Shown piece by piece: positions 38,720-46,898 of a stretch of DNA of 64,000 nucleotides; the first letter of the stretch is position 1; each line of letters opens with the position of its first letter. Source of the stretch: Vittaforma corneae ATCC 50505 (lineage: Eukaryota > Microsporidia > Nosematidae). The DNA is taken from NCBI RefSeq assembly GCF_000231115.1, contig NW_006889842.1, positions 50,969 to 114,968 on the forward strand, in the 5' to 3' direction. The translations under genes were made by a program, and so were the position numbers. A model generated the notes under the pieces. That model did no database searches. It was not told where the DNA came from and saw only the letters and a list, made by a program, of their open reading frames with translations.

Positions 38720-39436
38720 ATGTCCCAAGAAAGTATCAGACTTAAAGTGGAGCTAAACTCGATGATCAAGTTCTACGTCAGAACACATCAAAAGTCTTCA
38801 CTGAATGATTTAAAAAAAGCAATTAACAACATTTTGAAAACAAACTACAACATCACTATTCCCAGCTATGCTCTTCGAAGCTCCGATTGGTTTGAAGTAC
38901 TGGACATATATACAGTTGGAGATGTGCTGGAGGACAATCAAGTCGTGATGATAGATCCCTTCACAAGTATGCATTTGAGCTTAAACAAGAAGAAGCTACC
39001 ATTCCAACTTCTTAATAAGGAGCTTTCTGAAACCGATACTTCTCCAAAGCCAGTATATACTGCAGAAAAGGCTGTAAAGAAGAGTCGTGTATCAATTCAG
39101 GAGTCCCAGCCGATGCCTGTGCAGTCAGTTACGGAGAAAATTCCTCGCCAGTCAATCCTAGAGAAGATTACTGAACCAACAGTCACCTTAAACCAAAAAA
39201 AGATGGAAAAGACAGAGGAGCTGCAGAAAGAAAGTCCAGAGCCTGAAAAGAAAGTAGAAGTGTCTGTTCAAAACGAAGAGCCTCTTCCAGTTCCGCCAAG
39301 GCCAGACAATTTTAAAGGGTTTGTAGTTAATATTCCAGATCTGAATAAATCACAGGGAATAAAGATCAACGAGTCTTCATTTAAGCCACTTAAGAAGAGG
39401 CGTGTTGATGAAGATAGGCTTGAGATTGAACTTTGA
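38720..39436 (+). CDS. Unknown protein with possible ubiquitin-like N-terminus
   Basis: The protein is 238 residues from the ATG at 38720, preceded by TTGCCC. The first 80 residues look folded, beginning IRLKVELNSMIKFYV and ending GDVLEDNQVVMID, a layout that resembles ubiquitin-like or coilin-type N-termini, but I cannot confirm it. Residues 90-200 are disordered, rich in Pro, Glu, Lys and Gln, including PLPVPPRPDN. The C-terminus is basic (LKKRRVDEDR), a possible nuclear signal. Function is unknown. Confidence 0.7.
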   Translation: MSQESIRLKVELNSMIKFYVRTHQKSSLNDLKKAINNILKTNYNITIPSYALRSSDWFEVLDIYTVGDVLEDNQVVMIDPFTSMHLSLNKKKLPFQLLNKELSETDTSPKPVYTAEKAVKKSRVSIQESQPMPVQSVTEKIPRQSILEKITEPTVTLNQKKMEKTEELQKESPEPEKKVEVSVQNEEPLPVPPRPDNFKGFVVNIPDLNKSQGIKINESSFKPLKKRRVDEDRLEIEL

Positions 39437-39624
39437 CAATGCTCAAATACAAGACAGAGCAATAAATTAATGAAACTAGCCAACTTTAATTATCTTTTGC
39501 AAACCACATCAATAGTTTTGGAAATGGCACCATTGCCGCTATTGCGTAGAATAACAAATATACCAGAGGAGTAACGTAGTTTGTAGGGAGCCTGTTTAGC
39601 TTTCTACCCCAATAGCCACCCGCA

Positions 39625-40503
39625 ATGATACATGATATTGTTCTTTGCCTTTCGTTTTATTTGGGTCTTAATAGACGCAGGCACGTCTTCTATAGATCAG
39701 AAATATTCATTTTTACTGCGGTATTGCTGGCTCTCTTACGTGGCCACACACATCCTCTTTTTCTTTCATCATTCTTTGCATTTGTTGTTCCATTTTCTAT
39801 TGAAAACATCATTTCTCTTCCAGTTTCAATAGGATTTGAGCCCTGGAAGTACTTTTTCCAGATATATAGCACTGCTACTGAATCAAAGCATTATGTTATG
39901 TACTTGGTATTCATTCTAACACTATTCTGCTTTGCACAGGCTCTTAATTTAAAAATAGGTAACAAAAACATAGCACGAAAAACCTTTCATTTCTTGGGAT
40001 TCCTCACCTTTTCCAAAATGCAGAAGTTGAACATTCTCTTGGGATGCTTGACCGTATACATCTCAGTGTGGATCTGTACCATAGCCCTGATCACTAAACA
40101 TCTGACATTCTTGACCAAGGAAGCTGAAGTGCAGAAAGATTGCTATTCTCTGACATTTCTGGTTTTTATTTTGACTTATTCACAGGTTGTCCTCGAAAAA
40201 AGAGAGTTTTATAAACTTTTGATTTCAATATGCATCCTGGATTCGTTTGCATCATTTACAGGTGATATTTTGAAGAAAAAGAAAAAATCATGTGAGGGGA
40301 TGATTGTTGGAATTGTTGCCTCCTGTACAGCAGAATTTCTCACTTTAAAGTCAATTGATGTCTTGTATCACCTATCAATTGGCATGATAGAATACAGATG
40401 CTGTATAAATGATAATATTGCTATCGGTTTATCTAGCATCTGCTATCATTTACTACAACGCGAGCTTTTCCCTGGCCAGTGCCTAGATTGCGTGCCTGAA
40501 TGA
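39625..40503 (+). CDS. SEC59: Dolichol kinase-like membrane enzyme
   Basis: Dolichol kinase in the ER phosphorylates dolichol with CTP to make the lipid carrier for mannosylation. The 292-residue protein has eight or so hydrophobic spans. Family marks of the CTP-dependent polyprenol kinases are RKTFHFLG (RK--H motif) near 117 and DSFASFTGDILKKKKKSCEGMIVG near 208-231, matching the D--AS--G and K--EG motifs of Sec59, then DNIAIGL near the end. CCACCCGCA precedes the ATG. It is shorter than yeast Sec59 (519 residues), having lost N-terminal spans. Phosphatidate cytidylyltransferase is less likely because of the KKSCEG block. Confidence 0.75.
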   Translation: MIHDIVLCLSFYLGLNRRRHVFYRSEIFIFTAVLLALLRGHTHPLFLSSFFAFVVPFSIENIISLPVSIGFEPWKYFFQIYSTATESKHYVMYLVFILTLFCFAQALNLKIGNKNIARKTFHFLGFLTFSKMQKLNILLGCLTVYISVWICTIALITKHLTFLTKEAEVQKDCYSLTFLVFILTYSQVVLEKREFYKLLISICILDSFASFTGDILKKKKKSCEGMIVGIVASCTAEFLTLKSIDVLYHLSIGMIEYRCCINDNIAIGLSSICYHLLQRELFPGQCLDCVPE

Positions 40504-40645
40504 TTGGTATTTCAATGACTGCTTAGCCAAACCACACCATCTACATATAGTTAGCGATTATATAGAAACTTGGTCTTTATTACTCACAATCCTTTAGCCT
40601 CCTTTTCCTGTATATACTTATAATCCAAAGTTCAAAAGGAGAATA

Positions 40646-41305
40646 ATGAAGACAGCAGAGTACAAAGTTACAAGAGTCATCATCCAAACAATTTCAATGG
40701 CTATGATGGTGACCAATATGGGAGTGTTTGCATACACATATCTGTGTGAGTTTAATAGGCTGGAGGAGAGATTAGCCAACAAGCCAACATTTCTATTTTC
40801 TGACATGAGCATGTACGTTTGCGCCATCAATATGCTATTTTCTGTGATAACGGCATGCTGTATCACTTCTAAATTCAAATTCTGGATGGCGCTCTGTGAA
40901 AAAGCTCTTTATATGCAAATTGCATTTACATGCAGTGCTGCATTTTATTTTTATTGCTTTTATGTCAGCTCAGTAATGACTTCGGTTTCTGAAGAAATGA
41001 TTGACCATACCCAGGGATTCCTAACTTTATTGAAAAGCTACAACATTTTTCCCGTAAGAAATAGCTATGTGGAAGGCTTTAGGCAGCATATTGAATTTGT
41101 TGTCAATGTATTTTGTATTGTTCAATTGGCCGTTGCTTTTGGAGCCTATATCCAGGCTAAAATACTTGGTTACACAACTACAATTGATCTTGAGAAGAAG
41201 GCGATGTCTGCACCAAAGGTTGAAGTGATGGGAAGAGTAGGGGCACAAAGAATGAGTGCAACACTGAAAACCATTCCTAAAATGAATGGCACAGTGGCTG
41301 CTTGA
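40646..41305 (+). CDS. Four-span membrane protein, unknown
   Basis: The protein is 219 residues with an ATG at 40646. Four hydrophobic segments are visible at about residues 12-30, 52-72, 85-110 and 150-170, with a loop between the third and fourth and a basic, polar C-terminal tail (VMGRVGAQRMSATLKTIPK). The topology is tetraspan-like, but the CCG motif of tetraspanins is absent. I do not recognise a family. Confidence 0.65.
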   Translation: MKTAEYKVTRVIIQTISMAMMVTNMGVFAYTYLCEFNRLEERLANKPTFLFSDMSMYVCAINMLFSVITACCITSKFKFWMALCEKALYMQIAFTCSAAFYFYCFYVSSVMTSVSEEMIDHTQGFLTLLKSYNIFPVRNSYVEGFRQHIEFVVNVFCIVQLAVAFGAYIQAKILGYTTTIDLEKKAMSAPKVEVMGRVGAQRMSATLKTIPKMNGTVAA

Positions 41306-41466
41306 ATAAAACCTTAATATCGTTTATGGCCGATTTTAAAATGTTTAGTAAAAACGTCTAGTAAAATTTTATAAATTGCTTAAACATACTGCATCAAAAA
41401 TAAAGGAGCGCATTGGTAAATTAAAGGAGACACGCACGTATTTAAAGAAAATATGTATTCAAGGGC

Positions 41467-41727
41467 ATGGCACAACGATTTGTTCTGAAGGACAGAAGCA
41501 AAGATGCCAATGGACGCAAAGAGATGTCACACATGATCAGAGATCCACGGCAGAAGGCTGCCAGCGCACAGTTTGACTCAAAAAAGAAGAAGACATCAAA
41601 AAGTAAGCTAGTAAAGATGAATGCAAAGAGGCAGAACAAGAAGAAAGTTCTTTCACTAGATGACCAAGGTGTCAAAACTAGAATTATGAGAAGGTCGTTA
41701 GCGGCAGGGAGATCAAAAACTAAATAA
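41467..41727 (+). CDS. Small very basic protein, unknown
   Basis: The protein has 86 residues, about a third of them Lys or Arg, with SKKKKTSKSKLVKMN and RMRRSLAAGRSKTK-like basic stretches. No membrane span or signal peptide is present. The composition suggests a nucleolar or RNA-binding protein. The stop codon merges into AAATAAA. I know no family match. Confidence 0.6.
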   Translation: MAQRFVLKDRSKDANGRKEMSHMIRDPRQKAASAQFDSKKKKTSKSKLVKMNAKRQNKKKVLSLDDQGVKTRIMRRSLAAGRSKTK

Positions 41728-41818
41728 ACCAGATTAATCAATCCATAATGCTTTGAGCAGTATTTATATTTGCTTGGTGCACCCACCCAAGCGTTTTAAT
41801 CTAAATATTTTTGTTCGT

Positions 41819-42340
41819 TTATAAAAGTTGGAGTATTTTCTCATACGAGTCAGTTCTTTCTCCTGCATTTCTGTCGTATGTGAGCTCAATAAAATTCTCA
41901 AGTACCCTTAAGCCTGAGCACTCTTCACATGATTCAAATATATAATCAATTATTGCCGCGGATTTTGCTTCGTCAACAACAAGCCTTTCAAACTTCTGGA
42001 TATTCACCTTTTCCAGGCTTTCAATCTCCGAAATGATCTTATTTTTTCTAGTTTGTTCATGGAAATCACTCCGGGCTTCTGCAATTTTAGACTCGATGTA
42101 CTCCTTTCTTGATGCCACATTCTCAAGCGCCTTTTGATCGAAGTTCTGAACGAAGGCCTTTGCCTCTTTTGTGATTTTTGCAAAAAGAGGAAGACACTTT
42201 CTCAGGATTTCAGTGTGGGCCTCAACAAGCACTCTTCTGGGATATCTTTCTTCAACATGTGGGCATCTTGAATGTTTTGGAAACTTTTTGAGTGTTTTTA
42301 GAATATTCTCGCTGGAATCCAAGGCTTGTCTAATGTTCAT
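41819..42340 (-). CDS. Helical protein, unknown
   Basis: I start at the ATG at 42340 (173 residues), which is preceded by GTGCCCAA. An earlier ATG at 42400 would add 20 residues without that signal. The protein is mostly alpha-helical, with charged coiled-coil-like stretches (about residues 65-125: KITKEAKAFVQNFDQKALEN and IISEIESLEKVNIQ) and a Cys-containing C-terminal third. It could be a kinetochore or tether subunit, but no family is recognisable. Confidence 0.6.
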   Translation of the reverse strand: MNIRQALDSSENILKTLKKFPKHSRCPHVEERYPRRVLVEAHTEILRKCLPLFAKITKEAKAFVQNFDQKALENVASRKEYIESKIAEARSDFHEQTRKNKIISEIESLEKVNIQKFERLVVDEAKSAAIIDYIFESCEECSGLRVLENFIELTYDRNAGERTDSYEKILQLL

Positions 42341-43053
42341 TTGGGCACTAAGTTTTACCAAATAGATATGGAGATTGCTCACTTCGCATGCAGCCCTCAT
42401 CTTTCAAAGCACACTTGCACCGTGAATATAGCTATGCTGTGGATGCAGTTTACCGTCTTTTCATTAGTAACTTTATCTCAAGGCAAATTAACTGTCAATC
42501 ATTTAAATAGGCAAACTTTATCCAAAAAATTCAATAGTAAAACAGAGACTTCACAGAATATTTGTATAATTGACCAATTGGCTGCTTGAACTAGACAAAG
42601 CCATGCAGAACGACGTAAATTCACGTGGAATGGATTCTTTCCATCACCAGCCAACTTTGATGCTAAAATTTTTACAAAAAGATGCACTGTGCACAAAATC
42701 ACCCAACATATTGGCAAAATGAAGCCAAATCAAATGATAAGTCACTCATTTTTCTTTATTTTGATTTTAAATTCCTGTTTCTAAATTTTCCAGGCCGTGA
42801 AGAATCCGGCATCAAACAACAAGTATGGTGTGTTCTACTCCATAATACTTTTAAATTTTCATTTTTACTTCTGTTAAACCATTATTGATTGACAGCCACA
42901 CCAGTCAAATTAATTGTGTTTTATATTCTTCAAAATAAATAAAATAGAAAGTTTTGTTGTTTATTTACAAAAACAAACAAAGGACCAGCAAACAAACATA
43001 AATGCGTGTCTCCGGGGCTTTTCTGTATTATTTAATCTGTACTTTTAATTTTG
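42341..43053. other. Long divergent intergenic, about 710 bp
   Basis: A TAAAATTTTTAC block at 42664-42675 is followed by an ATG at 42682 opening 68 codons (to 42888), and by overlapping frames of 39 and 72 codons. None looks like a known protein. A pyrimidine tract ending in CCAG near 42793 resembles a splice acceptor, but no matching donor or exon pair could be built. I leave it unannotated. Confidence 0.45.
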
Positions 43054-43066
43054 TAAAAATTTTTTC
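43054..43066 (+). promoter_or_regulatory. A/T block before the Cdc25 start
   Basis: TAAAAATTTTTTC lies 5 bases before the ATG at 43072. A CCC element is lacking upstream of this ATG but is present (GGTCCCTTAC) just before the next in-frame ATG at 43111, so the start is ambiguous. Confidence 0.45.
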
Positions 43067-43071
43067 TGAAT

Positions 43072-43902
43072 ATGTTTGGATTGAGTAAATTGAATTTTTT
43101 GGTCCCTTACATGCCGGCCCATGATATTTTCACAAACAACAGCAGTCCAGAGGAGTACAGCAATGACATAATGTCAGAGAAACCATTCCTAAACATTCTT
43201 ATAGACACCAGTTCGGAGGATTTTTGGTCAGATTTGGATGAAAATCTTGAAAATGAAAATCCATTTCGTGAGGACTCTTCAACTTTTATGAGGAAGAAGC
43301 TAGCCGTGGAAGACAAAAGATCACAGAACTGGTCTAGAAATGCATTTTTTCTTCTTAAGTCCAACAGTTTGATTCGATCAGTTCCACAGAATTTAGAAGG
43401 CACTTGTTGGGACTTTGCCAATAGCGGCGAACAGATCACGCTGCCAACGCTTGGGTGCGGAAAGAGTGATGCAATAAAGAGAATATCGGCACAGACACTT
43501 GTGTGTCTTATAAACAAGACATTCGAGCGAGATTACTTGGTGATCGATGCCAGGTTTAGCTATGAGTATGATGGTGGACACATAAGGGGAGCTGTAAATA
43601 TTAATAACGAAGGCGATGTATTCAGGACTATAAAGGACAGGAGGATATTAATTTTCTACTGCGAATTTTCATCCATCCGGGGACCCACTTTGGCCAGAAG
43701 AGTCAGAAACTGGGACAGAAAGGGAAATGAATACCCAAGGCTTGATTTCCCAGAAATCTACATTCTAGAAGGCGGATACCGAAGCTTCTTTGAGCAATTT
43801 CCCCAGTTCTGCACGCCAAGCAGCTACATTCAAATGCATGATAAAAGATTTAAGAAAGAGTGTGCATATTTCCATAAAAAGATAAAAATAAAGAAAAATT
43901 GA
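43072..43902 (+). CDS. CDC25: Cdc25-type M-phase phosphatase
   Basis: Cdc25 activates cyclin-dependent kinase by removing inhibitory phosphates. The protein is 276 residues, and the C-terminal rhodanese-like domain (about 140-265) shows YLVIDARFSYEYDGGHIRGAVNI, the active-site loop CEFSSIR at 197-203 (C-X5-R) and FPEIYILEGGYRSFFEQFP, the family landmarks. The residue before the catalytic Cys is Tyr instead of the usual His, and Glu of the loop (CEFSSER in others) is Ile. The N-terminal 130 residues are a short regulatory region with acidic and Ser-rich parts. The start at 43072 or 43111 is uncertain. Confidence 0.88.
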   Translation: MFGLSKLNFLVPYMPAHDIFTNNSSPEEYSNDIMSEKPFLNILIDTSSEDFWSDLDENLENENPFREDSSTFMRKKLAVEDKRSQNWSRNAFFLLKSNSLIRSVPQNLEGTCWDFANSGEQITLPTLGCGKSDAIKRISAQTLVCLINKTFERDYLVIDARFSYEYDGGHIRGAVNINNEGDVFRTIKDRRILIFYCEFSSIRGPTLARRVRNWDRKGNEYPRLDFPEIYILEGGYRSFFEQFPQFCTPSSYIQMHDKRFKKECAYFHKKIKIKKN

Positions 43903-44040
43903 TATTAGTGCACCTATCTTAAGTTTGCTTACATTTTTATTTTAGTTAGTACTATAACCAGTACATTAGCTTTTTGTGTTCATATTCACTTATATGTAGT
44001 GCAGAAATGAACTTTTGATAAGTTTGTTCGTACTCTGCCC

Positions 44041-44535
44041 ATGAGCAACAGCTCAAGTGATGATTTGCTAGAATTTCTCAAAAAGCATTTCAAAGTGAGG
44101 ATGGAGTCAGATGGGTCATTTACTGTCTACACAAACAGCGGAACATATCTAATATCAAAAGCCGATTCCAGCTCTTTTGTAAATGCCTCTACTAGTGGCC
44201 AATCCCAAGCTCTCGCCAGGGAGCATAGGCCTTCTGAGCCACAAACATCGAAAGAAGATAGTCTATTTGAGCCCCTAATCAAAGACAAGCCTGGGGAAGA
44301 GCATATTAGTCCATTTGGGAAAATTGGTGCAGATGATATTGCTCCAAACTTTGACCAAAAGCTCAAAAAGAAGAGCAAAGTTAAAGGAATGGTGGCTAGT
44401 CCAGACAACTTGGACTCTTCGGATGATAATCCATTTATAAATGTGGATCCTGCGTATCCATCTAAAAAGAAGAAGGATAGGGGCCCCGAGCCAGATCCAG
44501 ATCATTATGATCCAGGCAAGAATGTATTCGATTAA
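44041..44535 (+). CDS. PI31-like proteasome regulator
   Basis: PI31 (PSMF1) binds and inhibits or helps transport proteasomes through its C-terminal Pro-rich tail. This 164-residue protein is mostly disordered and ends with PDPDHYDPGKNVFD, close to the P-PDHLPPPG motif of PI31. An internal SPFGKIGADDIAPN resembles the PF-IG--DL-P motif of the same tail. The N-terminal FP-type dimer domain of PI31 is absent or reduced to about 40 residues (FLKKHFKVRMESDGSFTVY). CTGCCC directly precedes the ATG. Confidence 0.6.
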   Translation: MSNSSSDDLLEFLKKHFKVRMESDGSFTVYTNSGTYLISKADSSSFVNASTSGQSQALAREHRPSEPQTSKEDSLFEPLIKDKPGEEHISPFGKIGADDIAPNFDQKLKKKSKVKGMVASPDNLDSSDDNPFINVDPAYPSKKKKDRGPEPDPDHYDPGKNVFD

Positions 44536-44627
44536 AGTTATGTAATTTTGATTTGCGACTTGAATTAATTGGTAGCAAGACTCTGGCCATCATGTCTTTG
44601 CTGGTTCTTTGCACCCGCTATGTTTAT

Positions 44628-44655
44628 TAAATTTTTTTGAGCCCTGGGTCCAACG
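44628..44655 (+). promoter_or_regulatory. Start signal of dihydrofolate reductase
   Basis: An AAATTTTTTT block is followed by GAGCCCTGGGTCC and the ATG at 44656. Both CCC and GGG elements are present. Confidence 0.45.
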
Positions 44656-45234
44656 ATGTCAAACGAGATAGACTTGAGTAAGGAAAAGATAAATGTGCTT
44701 GTAGCATATACTTCTCAGAATAGGTACATTGGATACGAGGGAGACCTTCCGTGGAAAAGGGATTTCAAAGGCGACATGAAGTACGTCACTAAGCTTATCC
44801 GTCTCTATCCAAATACTGCTTTGGTTGTGGGAAAAACTACGTATGAAACCATCAAGAGAATCAAGGATGTGCAAATATTAGTTGTTACGTCCTCTGAAGT
44901 AGCTGAAGGCAATGCAAAATCATTCAAGACATTGCCAGAAGCTATTGACTTTGCCAAGAGTAGTGGAATGTACGTGATTGCTTTTGGAGGATCAAAGATA
45001 TATGAAGATGCGATTAGAAGCTACGACTGTAAATTGTTCTGCACAGTTGTTGAGGAAAATAGCCTCAAGGGTGACCGTACATTTCCAGAGGTGGATGCTA
45101 GACTTGAGAATGTCTCTTCTAAGGTTGACCAATTTCTTGTTGACAAGAAGGTAGAAAAGACGTGGGAACTCAAAGACAACTGTTTCTATGAAAATGGCTA
45201 TGAATACAGGTTTTATGTTGGATATAAGATCTAA
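44656..45234 (+). CDS. DHFR: Dihydrofolate reductase
   Basis: This enzyme reduces dihydrofolate to tetrahydrofolate with NADPH. The 192-residue protein has the family order: VAYTSQNRYIGYEGDLPW, with the acidic active-site residue in the following helix (DFKGDMKYVTKL), the NADPH-binding LVVGKTTYETI, VIAFGGSKIYEDAI, and the final RFYVGY strand. Length matches single-domain DHFR, and no thymidylate synthase is fused or adjacent. Stop TAA merges with AATAAA. Confidence 0.93.
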   Translation: MSNEIDLSKEKINVLVAYTSQNRYIGYEGDLPWKRDFKGDMKYVTKLIRLYPNTALVVGKTTYETIKRIKDVQILVVTSSEVAEGNAKSFKTLPEAIDFAKSSGMYVIAFGGSKIYEDAIRSYDCKLFCTVVEENSLKGDRTFPEVDARLENVSSKVDQFLVDKKVEKTWELKDNCFYENGYEYRFYVGYKI

Positions 45235-45356
45235 TAAATACATCAAAGGCTGTTTATTTTAACATGTGAGGTATTTGATGGTTTTCTGTATAATCATATG
45301 CCTATGGTGACTTGGCTCATCTTTATTTGTTTAAAAAATTACCAGAAACTTGACCT

Positions 45357-45680
45357 ATGGTCTCCACAACAAAAGAAGGAGAAAGCGAGAAGCATGAGAC
45401 AAAAGATATAGAGTTTAAGTTCAAAAGTGAGCCGGCAGATATGAGCTTAAAGGAGGCAATAATGGAAATATACAAGAGGCACATAAAAGATGAGCCCACA
45501 CTTCCTCAGCTGGCTGAAAAGATGAAAAAGGAGTTGGATTCAAAGTTTTCTAAAGGCTGGGTAGTTTTTGTAGGGAAGCATATGGTTGGAGCGTGCTCAT
45601 ACATTGAGCACACATTGGTTGATTTTGAAGTAGACGGTGTTTCGTTTGTTTTATTTCAGACATATTGTCCTGAGCAGTAG
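45357..45680 (+). CDS. LC8-type dynein light chain
   Basis: LC8 is a dimeric hub protein of dynein and many other complexes. The 107 residues carry an acidic N-terminal extension of about 20 residues and then the LC8 fold: AIMEIYKRHIKDEPTLPQL, the helix AEKMKKELDSKFSKGW, the strand VVFVGKHMVGACSYIEH and the C-terminal FEVDGVSFVLFQT. The usual core is about 89 residues, so the extension is extra. The stop TAG is followed by TAAATAAA. Confidence 0.87.
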   Translation: MVSTTKEGESEKHETKDIEFKFKSEPADMSLKEAIMEIYKRHIKDEPTLPQLAEKMKKELDSKFSKGWVVFVGKHMVGACSYIEHTLVDFEVDGVSFVLFQTYCPEQ

Positions 45681-46046
45681 TAAATAAATTATATCGTTAT
45701 AATAGGTTGGTCGAAATCAAATATTTAAAAGATGCGGAAAGCGAAGGGGTTTGCTTAAAGCGTTTTGACGAAGATGTTGTGCAACGCCGTGCAGATATCC
45801 GTCATTTTGGGTTCCATATAGTTTTCCGCGGCGTTGGTATTTGACATATAACAAGCTTCACAAAGAGACCAGCATAGTTTCTTCTATCTCAGCAATGGCA
45901 ACTGGTGTGGTAGGCTTTCCATCGTCTAGTTGGCTGTCCTCGTAACTAATTGATTTCTGTTTTTAGTTTTTATTGGGCTTTAATACTAGATAAGGATTGG
46001 CCAAAATTTGACATTCAATATTTATATCCACCACACTCCTTTATCA
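45681..46046. other. Intergenic with a short G+C-richer patch
   Basis: The part from about 45730 to 45850 is richer in G and C than its surroundings and contains a 45-codon open stretch (45706-45840) lacking an ATG. It might be a gene remnant or a structured RNA; I could not assign it. No 5S, U6 or tRNA pattern was found. Confidence 0.4.
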
Positions 46047-46769
46047 ATGCAGAATAATTCTCTGGCAGCCGAAGGCGTCACCAAAATTAAGGAATTTGCA
46101 ACAACCGTATTGAGAAAGATTAGAAAACTAGAGTATAAAAACGTGCAGTTAATTCCGGGATATGAAAAGTCGGAGGAGGAGTACTGTGCGCTTAAGAAGA
46201 GCCTAAACAATGCAAACATAATGATAAAAAATCTGATGAGCTACGAGCATGGAAATAGATTCCTGAAGGTTCTAAAGAATGGCATGGAGTCAATAAGTGA
46301 GAAATCAGCGCTGAATGTATACAAGAACAAGGATGTTTTTGAGGAGATGTCGCTGATGGCCAGAAGAATGAGCATGATGAATCTGGATCCAGAATGCAAA
46401 AGGTCAGCAGAGAAATTCTCAGGTGCATACAAAAAACTTTCAGAGTCAAAGAAGACGCTGAATTCAAGACTGGAAAGTATCAGGTTGCAGCTGAAGGAAA
46501 AGAGGAACCAATGCATTGAGATTGATAAGAATAGAAAGAAGGTTAAAAACATGAGATACGACCTTGAGATTCTTCTGCAGGATGGAGGATATAACGGAGA
46601 AATAAGGGATGTAGAAAAGAAAGAGTTTTCAACGTTTTCAGCACAGGTTTTGAAAATGATGTTACAGTTTGTTGATGATGCTTCAGTTGGAAAAGTGTTG
46701 AAGAGTGTTGCAAAGGAGTATTCAAGCCATTTAAAGGAGACGGCAGAAATATTAAGCACAGTAGAGTAG
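46047..46769 (+). CDS. Possible BAR-domain protein
   Basis: The protein is 240 residues from the ATG at 46047; the frame is open to about 46008 but without ATG. It is all-helical with long charged helices (KKLSESKKTLNSRLESIRLQ, KKVKNMRYDLEILLQ) and a final helix pair (AQVLKMMLQFVDDASVGKVL). Length and helix layout resemble single-domain BAR proteins such as Rvs161, which bend membranes in endocytosis. The similarity is weak and could also fit another coiled-coil fold. A C-rich CCACCACACTCC lies upstream. Confidence 0.6.
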   Translation: MQNNSLAAEGVTKIKEFATTVLRKIRKLEYKNVQLIPGYEKSEEEYCALKKSLNNANIMIKNLMSYEHGNRFLKVLKNGMESISEKSALNVYKNKDVFEEMSLMARRMSMMNLDPECKRSAEKFSGAYKKLSESKKTLNSRLESIRLQLKEKRNQCIEIDKNRKKVKNMRYDLEILLQDGGYNGEIRDVEKKEFSTFSAQVLKMMLQFVDDASVGKVLKSVAKEYSSHLKETAEILSTVE

Positions 46770-46898
46770 ATTAAAAATTATTAAGGTTGACTAATATTGT
46801 ACTAGCGTTTAGAGTATGTTATGGGGTGCCCATCCACTATAATATAGTTCATTTAATTTCAACTTTTACAGGTATTATAATTCTTTGTAAATTGCCCC

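Noticed and set aside
42499..42888. Overlapping short frames on both strands in the gap before Cdc25
   Set aside because: None has a recognisable domain, and no combination with a splice donor gives a sensible protein.
45860..45890. ACAAAGAGACCAGCATAG resembling the U6 snRNA core
   Set aside because: The invariant ACAGAGA is not matched, and the flanking U6 stem sequences are absent.
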